DNA of 64,000 nt from Algoriella xinjiangensis. GTDB taxonomy: Bacteria; Bacteroidota; Bacteroidia; Flavobacteriales; Weeksellaceae. Each line of letters opens with the position of its first letter. Position 1 is the stretch's first letter. The notes beneath the pieces are model-generated. The model searched no databases and was not told the DNA's origin. It was given only the letters and a program-made list of their open reading frames with translations. This document shows positions 1 through 7,435 of this stretch, piece by piece. The stretch spans positions 1 through 64,000 of the forward strand of contig NZ_FOUZ01000012.1 of NCBI RefSeq assembly GCF_900115015.1, read 5' to 3'. Position numbers and translations under genes: made by a program.

Positions 1-2
1 CC

Positions 3-65
3 TTAAATTATAAAACGATTGAAGAATTTAATCAACAAAAAATTAGTTATAAAAATGTAGCTTAA
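3..65 (+). CDS. C-terminal end of a cut-off gene, possibly an IS3-family transposase
   Basis: An open frame enters from the left edge and stops at TAA 63-65, giving the last 20 residues, which end in YKNVA. The stretch LNYKTIEEFN resembles the C-terminal tail of IS3-type integrase-core transposases, where an L-x-Y-x-T-x-x-E-F pattern is usual. Only the tail is visible, so this rests on one short motif. If correct, an insertion sequence ends within the next hundred bases; I could not identify its terminal inverted repeat. Confidence 0.35.
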   Translation, partial: LNYKTIEEFNQQKISYKNVA

Positions 66-232
66 CTAATACTCCTATTTTTGTTTGCATATCCAGTTCT
101 AATGTTTAAAACTGATTCATTTATTGGTATTAATTTTTTTTCTATATCTAAATTCATATAATATTGATTTTTTAATAGAAAAAAGCATTAAATTAGTGCT
201 TTAATCTATTAGATTGATAAATTCTAATTAAG

Positions 233-259
233 AAAGCAGGTGAGTGGTTTATCTGCTTT
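233..259. terminator. Short hairpin with T-run
   Basis: The arms AAAGCAG and CTGCTTT are separated by 13 bases and followed on the plus strand by a T-rich tail. The hairpin includes the TAA stop of the minus-strand gene at 249-548. It could end the plus-strand gene from the left edge or the minus-strand gene; the T-run favours the plus direction. Confidence 0.4.
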
Positions 260-548
260 TTCTTTTTTTATTATATGATTGATATAATTTTTCAGCATCA
301 TCTTCACATGATATAGAATGCATTTCTATCCATTCATGGATTTTTTGTTTGATGAAAAATCTTGCACCATTAGTAGGTTTACTAAAAGGAATTAGTTTGG
401 ATGCTGCCAACTTCGCAATGGTGCTTTCAGAAAAATTTAAATACAATTCTAACTCCTTAGAAGTAAGGATTGGTTTTTCGTTGATGTAGTTTTGTTTGAT
501 AAGAGTCTTCATCTCATGAAGCTCTTGTAATAATTTTACTTCTGACAT
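249..548 (-). CDS. AlpA/excisionase-like HTH DNA-binding protein
   Basis: This 99-residue protein carries a MerR/AlpA-type winged helix (HTH_17) at about residues 24-75. The first helix LTSKELELYLN and the turn FSESTIAKLAASKLIPF are followed by a wing with GARFFIKQKIHEWIE. Such proteins are excisionases or transcription activators of Bacteroidetes mobile elements. It lies outside the 52-bp att repeat of the main island, about 1 kb from the left copy, which suggests a second element to the left. The last residues are lysine/arginine-rich. The DNA-binding fold is fairly certain; the exact role is inferred. Confidence 0.7.
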   Translation of the reverse strand: MSEVKLLQELHEMKTLIKQNYINEKPILTSKELELYLNFSESTIAKLAASKLIPFSKPTNGARFFIKQKIHEWIEMHSISCEDDAEKLYQSYNKKRKSR

Positions 549-662
549 AATTAATTTGTTTGAATTATTATGCCGAAATTAGTAGTTATGAAAGCGAATG
601 AAAGTGAAAAATTAACCTATATTATTAAATGTTAATATCTATAATTAAAAAATTAATTAACC

Positions 663-1391
663 TTATTCATTTGTATCTAACTGAGAATAAGCAGAATTTA
701 TAGATTTTATATTAATATTTTTCAATCTATCAGAATTTGTTTCAATATAAAATAGCTTAGCTAATTCTTTCTCATAAATTCCTGTTATTTGTTTTAATTC
801 TTTTAATAATAGTTTAATTGAAGCCCCTTTAAGGTCTGAATCCAACTTTATACGTTCATTGAGACTTAATGTTTTGTTTTTAAAAATTAAGTCAATAAAA
901 AAATCACGTTCATAGTCCAATTTTTCAAAATATTCATTTGATTTTTCATTATAAAAAATTCTTAATTTATTAATTACTTTTTTACTTTTAATTTTTCTAG
1001 GTTCATAGCTGATAAAATTTTTATCAAATAATTTAAAAATAAATGTATTCTCAATATCATTAGTTTTTGAAAAGTGATAATCAATATTAGTTGCTGTAAA
1101 TGAATTATCAACTTCATATTCAAATTGAAATCTATTTATATTATAATTAAGATTTCTAAAGACAATGAATATTTTATTAAGAATAGCAGGTAGAATTAAA
1201 ATAGGAGATAATATCACCATACTAAATATAAGTATTGATGATAATATACCTGAATTGGTGTAAATTAATGATGAAATCATAATTGGAAAATACAGCAACA
1301 TTAAGACTCTTCGAATATTATTTTGAGACAATATCTTTATTCTATAAAGATTTTCAATTATAGTAAAATAATTATTTAGTAAACTTTCCAT
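663..1391 (-). CDS. Uncharacterised membrane protein
   Basis: I do not recognise this 242-residue protein. Two adjacent hydrophobic segments at about residues 27-47 and 50-72 form a hairpin. They are followed by a basic, Lys/Asn/Ile-rich cytoplasmic region of about 170 residues with no motif I know. Codon use is extremely AT-rich, as in island cargo genes rather than the core genes to the right. It stands alone between an AlpA-like gene and the left att repeat. A membrane effector of a defence system is one possibility, but nothing in the sequence proves it. Confidence 0.5.
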   Translation of the reverse strand: MESLLNNYFTIIENLYRIKILSQNNIRRVLMLLYFPIMISSLIYTNSGILSSILIFSMVILSPILILPAILNKIFIVFRNLNYNINRFQFEYEVDNSFTATNIDYHFSKTNDIENTFIFKLFDKNFISYEPRKIKSKKVINKLRIFYNEKSNEYFEKLDYERDFFIDLIFKNKTLSLNERIKLDSDLKGASIKLLLKELKQITGIYEKELAKLFYIETNSDRLKNINIKSINSAYSQLDTNE

Positions 1392-1484
1392 TGTTCAGTA
1401 AATTTTGATATCCTTAAATATAGTAAAAAATGAACTAGAATATACTATCATGAAAATTATAACTATCTTTGAATCAGATAATTT

Positions 1485-1503
1485 GTTGTACTAATGTTGT
1501 ACT
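1485..1503. repeat. Phased 8-mer pair GTTGTACT x2 (candidate integrase arm site)
   Basis: Two exact GTTGTACT copies start at 1485 and 1496, giving an 11-bp period with spacer AAT. They sit just outside the hairpin and the left att copy. The spacing and position mirror the GTTTCAGT pair next to the right att copy, but the 8-mer differs. I read them as arm-type binding sites of a different recombinase, by position and architecture only. Confidence 0.4.
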
Positions 1504-1530
1504 GATAGATTAAAATGAAGTCAAAAAAAA

Positions 1531-1554
1531 GACGCTTACATTACTGTAAACGTC
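1531..1554 (-). terminator. Displaced tRNA terminator
   Basis: The arms GACGCTTACA and TGTAAACGTC flank a TTAC loop, with an A-run on the plus strand (a T-run on the minus strand). It occupies the same place relative to the tRNA 3' fragment at 1563-1614 as the hairpin 20308-20331 does to the intact tRNA. It is probably the terminator the tRNA used before the island inserted. Confidence 0.6.
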
Positions 1555-1562
1555 TGATTATC

Positions 1563-1614
1563 AATAAAGTGGTCCCACTTGGGCTCGAACCAAGGACTTG
1601 CTGATTATGAGTCA
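1563..1614 (-). repeat. Left attachment site: 52-bp copy of the tRNA 3' part
   Basis: This stretch is identical over 52 bp to 20336-20387. It contains the 3' 45 nucleotides of the tRNA, from the 5' side of the anticodon stem through the T arm to the acceptor, plus the next seven bases. The 5' half of the tRNA is missing, so this is a relic and not a gene. A perfect direct repeat of a tRNA 3' part is the standard scar of tyrosine-integrase insertion. The end in the anticodon stem suggests crossover in the anticodon region. Confidence 0.9.
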
Positions 1615-1728
1615 ATTCCAATTTCTTTATAATTTGTTAGATTATTTTATATTTAACTGATTTTCAATTGATTAATAAAATGTTGTTGTTTTTTTTTTTA
1701 TAAAGAATATTATTTATTTGGTTTAAAT

Positions 1729-1747
1729 GTTTCAGTATTGTTTCAGT
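1729..1747. repeat. Phased 8-mer pair GTTTCAGT x2, left end
   Basis: Two exact GTTTCAGT copies start at 1729 and 1740 (11-bp period, spacer ATT). The same 20-bp block, including the T before the first copy, occurs in the same orientation at 20274-20293 beside the other end of the island. A pair shared by both ends is what arm-type integrase or excisionase sites would look like. Confidence 0.5.
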
Positions 1748-1766
1748 CTTATAATAGTATGTAATT

Positions 1767-1784
1767 CATGTAAAACATGTAAAA
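1767..1784 (-). repeat. 18-bp inverted match to the integrase-upstream iterons
   Basis: The block CATGTAAAACATGTAAAA is the exact reverse complement of 17701-17718, inside the TTTACATGT iteron array upstream of the integrase gene. It lies 150 bp inside the left att copy. A shared recognition sequence for the integrase or excisionase is the simplest reading. Confidence 0.5.
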
Positions 1785-1810
1785 TATTGTAAGATGAAAT
1801 ACCAGGAAAG

Positions 1811-2077
1811 TTATAAACACATTGAAATAACTGGATCAAGTATTAATTGAATAATAAATGTTTTTGACTTTATGTAATAGTTATATATCTTAAAATATTC
1901 ATAGAATTTATATTGTTCAAGATTATTACTAACTAGAATTAAAATACCTGCCAATATATCCCAATGAAAAATTAACCCTATTTCGATATCCTTAATACTT
2001 TTTTCAATATAATAGTAACTATCATACCCAATTATTTTATCGTCTAATATCTCAAATTCAATTTCTTCATTGTGCAT
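1811..2077 (-). CDS. Small uncharacterised island protein
   Basis: This 88-residue protein is rich in Ile, Tyr and acidic residues (N-terminal half EEIEFEILDDKIIGYDSYYY). A moderately hydrophobic centre, LAGILILVSNN, is too short for a clear membrane segment. I find no known motif. It is the last gene before the left att copy and is downstream of the broken membrane gene at 2116-2895, so the two may have been co-transcribed. An immunity or antitoxin-like role can be imagined but is not supported. Confidence 0.35.
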   Translation of the reverse strand: MHNEEIEFEILDDKIIGYDSYYYIEKSIKDIEIGLIFHWDILAGILILVSNNLEQYKFYEYFKIYNYYIKSKTFIIQLILDPVISMCL

Positions 2078-2115
2078 ACCTAAAACAAACTAGGATTGAA
2101 TTTTCTTCATAAAAT

Positions 2116-2895
2116 CTACTTTGTTTTATTTATAGATTTTAAATAATAAAAACTTATACAAGTACTTAAAATAAATCCAATAATACCTATAGTATAATTA
2201 GTCTTAATTTTTTTAACATTTCCATATCCTTCTTTAACCCTTTGACCTAAATTATTATAATACTCTATATCACCAAATAAATAACCTAACATAATAAATG
2301 ATATAGTTCCAACAATAATCGAAAACAATAATACTTCAATAAGTTGCAATCCACTTAACCATTTTATGAAATTAAATGATTTGAATGTATTAAATATTGT
2401 TTCTCTTAAACTATTTATGTGAATTGGGTTATTTTTAAGTGTTTGATTTTCTTTTAAATCCTCTCTAATATATTTACTTACTAAGTAAAAATAGAGGAAT
2501 TGTATAAAAAAATAGAAATAGAATACACTTAAAGCACCTAAAGTTATCCAATCTTCAAGATTGTTTTTATCCCATGTACTAAAAAATTCAACTGTTGAAA
2601 ATATTATTATAGCAATAAATATTCAATTATAAAATAACTTCAAAAGATAAAATTTAATAAAATTTTTAAACTTAACTTTTCTGTTAATATAACCTTCAAA
2701 GTTTTTATAAATTGACAAATCAAATTTTACTATATCATTTTTAATATACTTATATATTAAACGCCCCCAAAGACCCCCAATACCTAAAGACCCCACACCT
2801 ATTATAGCTAGAACAAAAGCTATTAAAACATATCTGTAAAATTGAGTGAAATAAAAAGTAGACTTACCTAAAATGGATAATTTTCTATCATTCAT
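2116..2895 (-). pseudogene. Membrane protein gene split by one in-frame TGA
   Basis: The reading frame that starts at ATG 2895 runs 90 codons, meets TGA at 2623-2625, and continues open in the same frame for 168 more codons to the stop at 2116. The part beyond the TGA opens with IFIAIIIFSTVEFF and ends with two further hydrophobic segments (LLFSIIVGTISFIMLGYLFG and IGIIGFILSTCISFYYL). Together the parts give about four or five membrane segments and 258 residues, a natural multi-pass protein. No frameshift is needed. Either the gene is a recent nonsense pseudogene, the base is a sequencing error, or the stop is read through. I do not recognise the family. It is divergent from the XRE repressor gene and shares its operator region. 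Confidence 0.6.
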
Positions 2896-2980
2896 AAATT
2901 ATTAAATTTTAACTTTTAAAAGTAAATATCATTGTTATTTTAAACTTACGTGAAACCGTAAATATTAATATTTTAGACAA

Positions 2981-2996
2981 CTTGCCATATATGACA
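2981..2996. promoter_or_regulatory. Operator-like near-palindrome 1
   Basis: CTTGCCATATATGACA matches CTTGCCAAATATGTCA at 3028-3043 in 14 of 16 positions. The core TGCCATATATGACA is palindromic except for one pair. It lies between the divergent membrane gene and the XRE gene, so it is the natural binding site for that repressor. Confidence 0.55.
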
Positions 2997-3027
2997 TTAA
3001 CATGCAAACATAATAATCTTTCCTTGA

Positions 3028-3043
3028 CTTGCCAAATATGTCA
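3028..3043. promoter_or_regulatory. Operator-like near-palindrome 2 overlapping the XRE start
   Basis: This second copy of the 16-bp operator-like block (first at 2981-2996, 47 bp away) also sits inside a wider inverted repeat, CTTGAC at 3023 and GTCAAG at 3040. It overlaps the first possible start codons of the XRE gene, so repressor bound here would block its own expression. Confidence 0.55.
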
Positions 3044-3271
3044 AGTATGGATAAACAAAAATTATTAGTATCTATAGGTAAAAGAATTCAAGAGATAAGG
3101 ATTTCAAAAAACCTTACTCAAGTGGATTTAGTTGGTAAAATAGAAGGTGAGATTGATACTACAAATATTTCAAGGATTGAAGCTGGAAGAACAAACCCTA
3201 CTATATTTACTTTGTACAGAATTGCTAATGCTCTAGAAGTACCTTTAACTGATATAGTTAATATTAACTAA
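3038..3271 (+). CDS. XRE-family repressor (Cro/C1 or controller type)
   Basis: This is a 77-residue single-domain helix-turn-helix protein. After the first helix (GKRIQEIRISKNLT) come the turn and recognition helix (QVDLVGKIEGEIDTTNISRIEAGRTNPTIFTLYRIANAL), the classic XRE layout. It has the size of controller (C) proteins of restriction-modification systems and of small Cro-like repressors. Starts at 3029 (TTG), 3038 (ATG) or 3047 (ATG) are possible; the later ATGs are likelier because the operator covers 3028-3043. It is divergent from the broken membrane gene and lies 760 bp beyond the end of hsdR. Regulation of the island is inferred; the DNA-binding fold is clear. Confidence 0.85.
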   Translation: MSSMDKQKLLVSIGKRIQEIRISKNLTQVDLVGKIEGEIDTTNISRIEAGRTNPTIFTLYRIANALEVPLTDIVNIN

Positions 3272-3362
3272 AAAGCTATTAATACTTATATGTATTATTT
3301 TTCATTTTTAAATTTAAATATTAAACATTGAAAATTAACTTGCAAACTGTAATCGATTAAAT

Positions 3363-3396
3363 AAAAAGACTTTGATTTAGAACTCAAAGTCTTTTA
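3363..3396. terminator. Bidirectional terminator
   Basis: The arms AAAAGACTTTGA and TCAAAGTCTTTT with an 8-base loop lie between the plus-strand XRE gene and the minus-strand gene that ends at 3403. The A- and T-runs serve both strands. Confidence 0.8.
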
Positions 3397-3402
3397 TTCT
3401 AC

Positions 3403-3786
3403 TTAAGCATAAGCCATATTAGCATTACCTGTAAACATGTTTCTTCCTGAAACTAATAATTCACTTTGAGAAGGTATAATAGCTAAACTTTCTTCAGGAT
3501 TGTACTCAAACTTATGTTTAATTTTGATTACTTCACCTGTTTCCTTGATTGTATATTCATAAGGCTCTGTTTCTACCTTTTCTATACTTCCTGGTATCTG
3601 TGTTCCTATAATTGCTTGACAAGTATTCTCGTCAAATGTAGATGGAATAAAGGCTTTTTTAATGGTAGCATAAAAACTTGCCGTTTTTTCACTTTTAACC
3701 ATTTCTAACCCTCCTTGTACTTCTAGTACAAAGAATGAAGAACCATCTTTTCTTGTTCTTTCAATAAAATTGATAACTGTTACCAT
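3403..3786 (-). CDS. Uncharacterised island protein, candidate ssDNA-binding-like
   Basis: This 127-residue protein has no family I can name with confidence. The N-terminal strand pair (VINFIERTRKDGSSFFVLEVQGG) and the IIGTQIPGSIEKVETEPYEY segment suggest an all-beta, OB-like fold. It ends in a short MFTGNANMAYA tail. Its island also encodes a Sak4-like ATPase, whose family usually works with an SSB-type protein, so a single-strand-binding role is worth testing. It has its own 240-bp leader with a GC-rich block and is separated from hsdR by a strong terminator. Function is inferred from context only. Confidence 0.45.
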   Translation of the reverse strand: MVTVINFIERTRKDGSSFFVLEVQGGLEMVKSEKTASFYATIKKAFIPSTFDENTCQAIIGTQIPGSIEKVETEPYEYTIKETGEVIKIKHKFEYNPEESLAIIPSQSELLVSGRNMFTGNANMAYA

Positions 3787-3899
3787 TGGTTTATTTTTTT
3801 TGAGTAAAATTGATACTTACCAGGAAAGTAAAAATAACCATTTCACTCAGCTATCACCTTGAATATAATAAATGGACATATTTTTTTTTTACCTGATAA

Positions 3900-3962
3900 A
3901 GTACGGAGGGGAGATTCCCTTCTGAAAAGAAGTGGTGGTATTTATATGGGGGAGGTTGAGCT
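3900..3962. other. GC-rich leader block, possible structured RNA
   Basis: In an intergenic region that is otherwise almost all A and T, this stretch is rich in G on the plus strand (GTACGGAGGGGAGATTCCC and GGGGGAGGTTGAGCTC). It contains a small hairpin, CTTCT-GAAA-AGAAG. On the minus strand it is the 5' leader of the gene at 3403-3786. It could be a regulatory leader, a small RNA or a replication or transfer site; I cannot decide which. Confidence 0.3.
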
Positions 3963-3984
3963 CTTAAAAAATTTTTTAAAAAAA

Positions 3985-4008
3985 ATAGTGATGAAAATTC
4001 ATCACTAT
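3985..4008 (-). terminator. Terminator of the hsd operon
   Basis: A perfect stem with arms ATAGTGATGAA and TTCATCACTAT is followed on the minus strand by an eight-T run. It lies 23 bp after the hsdR stop and closes the hsdM-hsdS-hsdR unit. Confidence 0.85.
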
Positions 4009-4030
4009 ATACTTACTAATATCTTTTAAA

Positions 4031-7000
4031 TTAAGCTACACAATTATCGTTTATATTTCTTATTGTTCCTGCTATCTTCGTTGATACTTCTTGTCCAAAT
4101 AAATTTATCATACCTCCTGAATATAAATCTGAAAATGGAGGGTTGAATAACTGATTCAAATCCATCACTCCATTTACTGCAAAGTAATCTATCACTAAGT
4201 CCATAAACTGAATCTGCTGAGTATTTAGGTTGGCAAAGTTGACCATTTTAGTAAATGCATTCTTTGCTTCTAACTTATCTAATCCAACAACTGAACGTAT
4301 AAACTCACCTAATGGCTTATCTCCATAGACTTCTTGGAATAAAGACTTAGACCCTAAAGATCCTTTATCAAATAAGAAGCTTTCTATATAGCTTAAGTCA
4401 GCAGGTGTAATCTTTATATTCTTTCTTATTTTATCTATGGTTAAGTCAAACTGATTTTCTTTGATGTATCTTTCAATCTTTTCTTTATAAGCTTCTTTAT
4501 CAAAACTATGAGATTCTTGAAGTTCAGGAGATGCTTTAACAGATGTAATATTATCTTCAAAACTTGTAGTAACTATTTTCTTAGCTTCTTCAGTCAAAAA
4601 CTTTATTAGTTCTCTTAGTTCAACTCTTATATGTTCTAAACCTAATACACTCATATCACTCCAATAATTATCTTGTGTAATATGATTTAAGGTATTCAAC
4701 TTTGCTTTTACTTGTGGAACAGAAGTTTGCTTCTTTAATCTATTTGATATTCCTATAACTTTCTCAGTTAAATAAACTTGTCTTTTATCTCCATTAATAT
4801 TTGCTGTCATAAAATCTAACATCATAAAGTCAAATGTTAATGCAGCAGTATCTTGACTCTTTTCATAAACTAAAGGTGCTAAACCATTTAACAACTCATA
4901 AGTTTCAGATTTAGAGAGATTATACCATTTTTCTTTTTCCTGGTAATTATCTAATATTTTCAAATAAGGTTTTACAACAAAGCTTGTTCTCTTTTCATTG
5001 TTGATATTTACAACTTGTTGATGAACATAAGTTAATAAGTCTTCTCCTAAAGCTTTTAATTCTTCTTCTTCTTGAATTAATAAAACTTGAGCAAGATTCA
5101 GTCTTATTCTGAAAATACGTTCAGCTAAAGACATCTGTTTAATAGGTTCTATTCCTTTTGGATTCTCCTCGAAGAATTCAAAATTTTGACAGAAATCTAA
5201 GATTAAGAAATCCTTTTTATCTTCTCCAAACCCAAATAGATTTTCACATAAACGAGTTCCTCTACCAATCATTTGCCAGAATTTAACCCTACTTTTTACA
5301 GGTTTTAGAAACACTAAATTTACAATTTCAGGTACATCAATTCCTGTATCTAGCATATCTACTGAACAAGCTATTTGAGGATTTTTGTATTTAATCTTGA
5401 AATCATTTAATAAGTCGTGTCTGTATTCTACTGTATAATCAATTACTTTTAAGAATTGATCTCCATATTCAGGATAAGTAGCATTGAATCTTTGTCTTAA
5501 AAATTCTGCGTGTTTATTTTTCTTAGCAAAAATGATAGTCTTCCCTAGTTTATTTCCACCATCTACTTTTATTCCGTGTTCCATCAGATACTCTAAAATA
5601 GCATCAGCAGTATTGGTGTTATAAATCCATTGGTCTAAAGCAGTAGATTCTATTTCTTCAGGAAATTCTCCTGTGATAGGATCTGCAAATTCTTCTTCGT
5701 ATTCTTTCTGTTCTTCTGGTGTTAACTCACTATACTTTATACCTTCTCTTTGAAATTTAGTCTGAACAGAAAAAGACTTATATGGAACTAAAAATCCATC
5801 ATTAATTGCTTTATCTAAGTCATAATTATAAGTTGGATTACCTACATTTAATCCAAACAATTCATAGGTATTTCTTTCTGAAAAATCAACAGGTGTAGCA
5901 GTTAAACCAATCTTTAACCCATCAAAATAATTAAAGATTGCTTTGTATTTATTATAAATAGAACGATGAATTTCATCAAAAATAATGACATCAAAATGTC
6001 CTACTCCATAAGTGCGAGTATCTCCAGTTTTATCTTCATCTATTAAATTGATTAAAGTTTGATAGGTTGAAAATACAATTCTACTTCCTACATCTTCTTT
6101 TTCTTCTCGTAAATCTACAGAAGGAAGATTAGGCAAATAATCATTTAAGTTATTCTTGGCTTGTGTAACTAAAGCTGTTCTATCTGCTAAAAATAAAATT
6201 TTCTTTGCCCAATTGGCTTTTGATAACACATCTACCAAAGAAGCAGAAGTTCTTGTTTTACCTGTACCTGTTGCCATTACCAATAAAGCACCTCTGTGCC
6301 TATCTTCAAATCTTTCTGCTACAGCTTTTATGGCTTCTATCTGATAATAACGATTGGTAATATCTTCATCAATAGGCATCTCATTTAGATTTCGCTTATT
6401 GGTTCTTCTTTGTATGTTAAGTTGTAACTCATCTTTAGTATAATAACCTTGTACCTCTCTCATTGGATAAAACCAATCATAAAAAGAAATTTCGTACCCA
6501 TTAGTTAGGAAGATATTTGGTAATTGACCAAAGTTTTTTTCTAAACATTTGGCATATAATTCGGCTTGATGTCTGCCTGAATTTAAATCTCTTGAAGTTC
6601 TTTTTGCTTCTACAACGGCTAAAGGCTTTCCGTTATCTCCCCAAAGGACATAATCTGCAAAACCCTCTTCTTTGTTGTTTGGCATTCCTTCTACCCTAAA
6701 CTCTTTGACATTGTCTTGAGATAAATCCCAACCCATTTCTTCTAACATATAATCAATTAGAAGTTCTCTTGTTTTTGCTTCATTAGGGTCTGAAGGTGGT
6801 AATATTTGTTGCTGAGTTTCTTTTCTGTTGGCTTCTAAAGCTTCTTGTTCTTCTTTTTGTTTTTTCTCTAATTCTGTCTTTGCATTTAATTCTTCTTGAA
6901 GTTGTTGAATCATCTTTTTTTGCTCATTTACCTGAGAAGAAAAAGATTGTGGAATTAAATCTTCTTGAAAAAGAGGTTTGCTTACAGGATTACCACTATA

Positions 7001-7375
7001 CAAGGTCATTAAATAATAACTAACCGAATGTAAAAGTTGCAAAACATGTAATGCTTGGTCTTCTGTTATCTTGGTTTTACCGGTATTATGCACTGCTTTA
7101 TTCCCCAATTGACGAATAGCGTGCATCATAGATAACAGTTCTGGACTTTCTATAATTTCTATAAAGGCAGGTTCTTTCATCAAAGAATTGATGGAAGTGT
7201 CATAAGGCAAACGCAAAGAAGGCTCACTCTCGTAGATAAAGTTTACCCAATTTTCTAATGTTTTCCTCAAATATAAACCTGCAATATCTAAATTCTCGTA
7301 GATGTATTTCTCTGCTTCTTTAGCAGATGAAATAACAAATTCGAATTGAGCAGGATAATTATAAAAATTACTCAT
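4031..7375 (-). CDS. hsdR: Type I restriction enzyme, R subunit (DEAD/DEAH translocase-nuclease)
   Basis: HsdR is the motor and nuclease of a type I restriction complex (HsdR2M2S), cutting unmethylated DNA after ATP-driven translocation. The 1114 residues show an N-terminal DUF4145-like helical domain (about 10-130), then a coiled coil at about 150-190. A PD-(D/E)xK nuclease follows, with D241 and E256-A-K258. The SF2 helicase has Walker A ATGTGKT (368-374), DEIH (467-470), TATP (492-495) and the motif VI-like QMIGRGTRLC. The C-terminal third is the helical HsdM-docking region. It is the last gene of the operon, 60 bp after hsdS. All key motifs are intact, so the enzyme should be active. Confidence 0.95.
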   Translation of the reverse strand: MSNFYNYPAQFEFVISSAKEAEKYIYENLDIAGLYLRKTLENWVNFIYESEPSLRLPYDTSINSLMKEPAFIEIIESPELLSMMHAIRQLGNKAVHNTGKTKITEDQALHVLQLLHSVSYYLMTLYSGNPVSKPLFQEDLIPQSFSSQVNEQKKMIQQLQEELNAKTELEKKQKEEQEALEANRKETQQQILPPSDPNEAKTRELLIDYMLEEMGWDLSQDNVKEFRVEGMPNNKEEGFADYVLWGDNGKPLAVVEAKRTSRDLNSGRHQAELYAKCLEKNFGQLPNIFLTNGYEISFYDWFYPMREVQGYYTKDELQLNIQRRTNKRNLNEMPIDEDITNRYYQIEAIKAVAERFEDRHRGALLVMATGTGKTRTSASLVDVLSKANWAKKILFLADRTALVTQAKNNLNDYLPNLPSVDLREEKEDVGSRIVFSTYQTLINLIDEDKTGDTRTYGVGHFDVIIFDEIHRSIYNKYKAIFNYFDGLKIGLTATPVDFSERNTYELFGLNVGNPTYNYDLDKAINDGFLVPYKSFSVQTKFQREGIKYSELTPEEQKEYEEEFADPITGEFPEEIESTALDQWIYNTNTADAILEYLMEHGIKVDGGNKLGKTIIFAKKNKHAEFLRQRFNATYPEYGDQFLKVIDYTVEYRHDLLNDFKIKYKNPQIACSVDMLDTGIDVPEIVNLVFLKPVKSRVKFWQMIGRGTRLCENLFGFGEDKKDFLILDFCQNFEFFEENPKGIEPIKQMSLAERIFRIRLNLAQVLLIQEEEELKALGEDLLTYVHQQVVNINNEKRTSFVVKPYLKILDNYQEKEKWYNLSKSETYELLNGLAPLVYEKSQDTAALTFDFMMLDFMTANINGDKRQVYLTEKVIGISNRLKKQTSVPQVKAKLNTLNHITQDNYWSDMSVLGLEHIRVELRELIKFLTEEAKKIVTTSFEDNITSVKASPELQESHSFDKEAYKEKIERYIKENQFDLTIDKIRKNIKITPADLSYIESFLFDKGSLGSKSLFQEVYGDKPLGEFIRSVVGLDKLEAKNAFTKMVNFANLNTQQIQFMDLVIDYFAVNGVMDLNQLFNPPFSDLYSGGMINLFGQEVSTKIAGTIRNINDNCVA

Positions 7376-7435
7376 TTTTATTTACCTATATAGTTTAGTT
7401 GATAAAAATAAGTAATTTTCTCTATTTAGTTGTAT

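Noticed and set aside
1563-1614. A second tRNA gene at the left att copy
   Set aside because: Only the 3' 45 nucleotides are present; the acceptor 5' strand and D arm are missing, so it cannot fold as a tRNA.
1800-3829. Exact 12-mer TACCAGGAAAGT at 1800-1811 and 3818-3829
   Set aside because: Only two full matches without inverted symmetry or common position; compatible with chance or a short leader similarity.
6156-7023. Three plus-strand frames (6156-6344, 6517-6699, 6796-7023)
   Set aside because: They lie inside hsdR on the opposite strand, have no recognisable domains and low-complexity content, and are typical antisense shadows.
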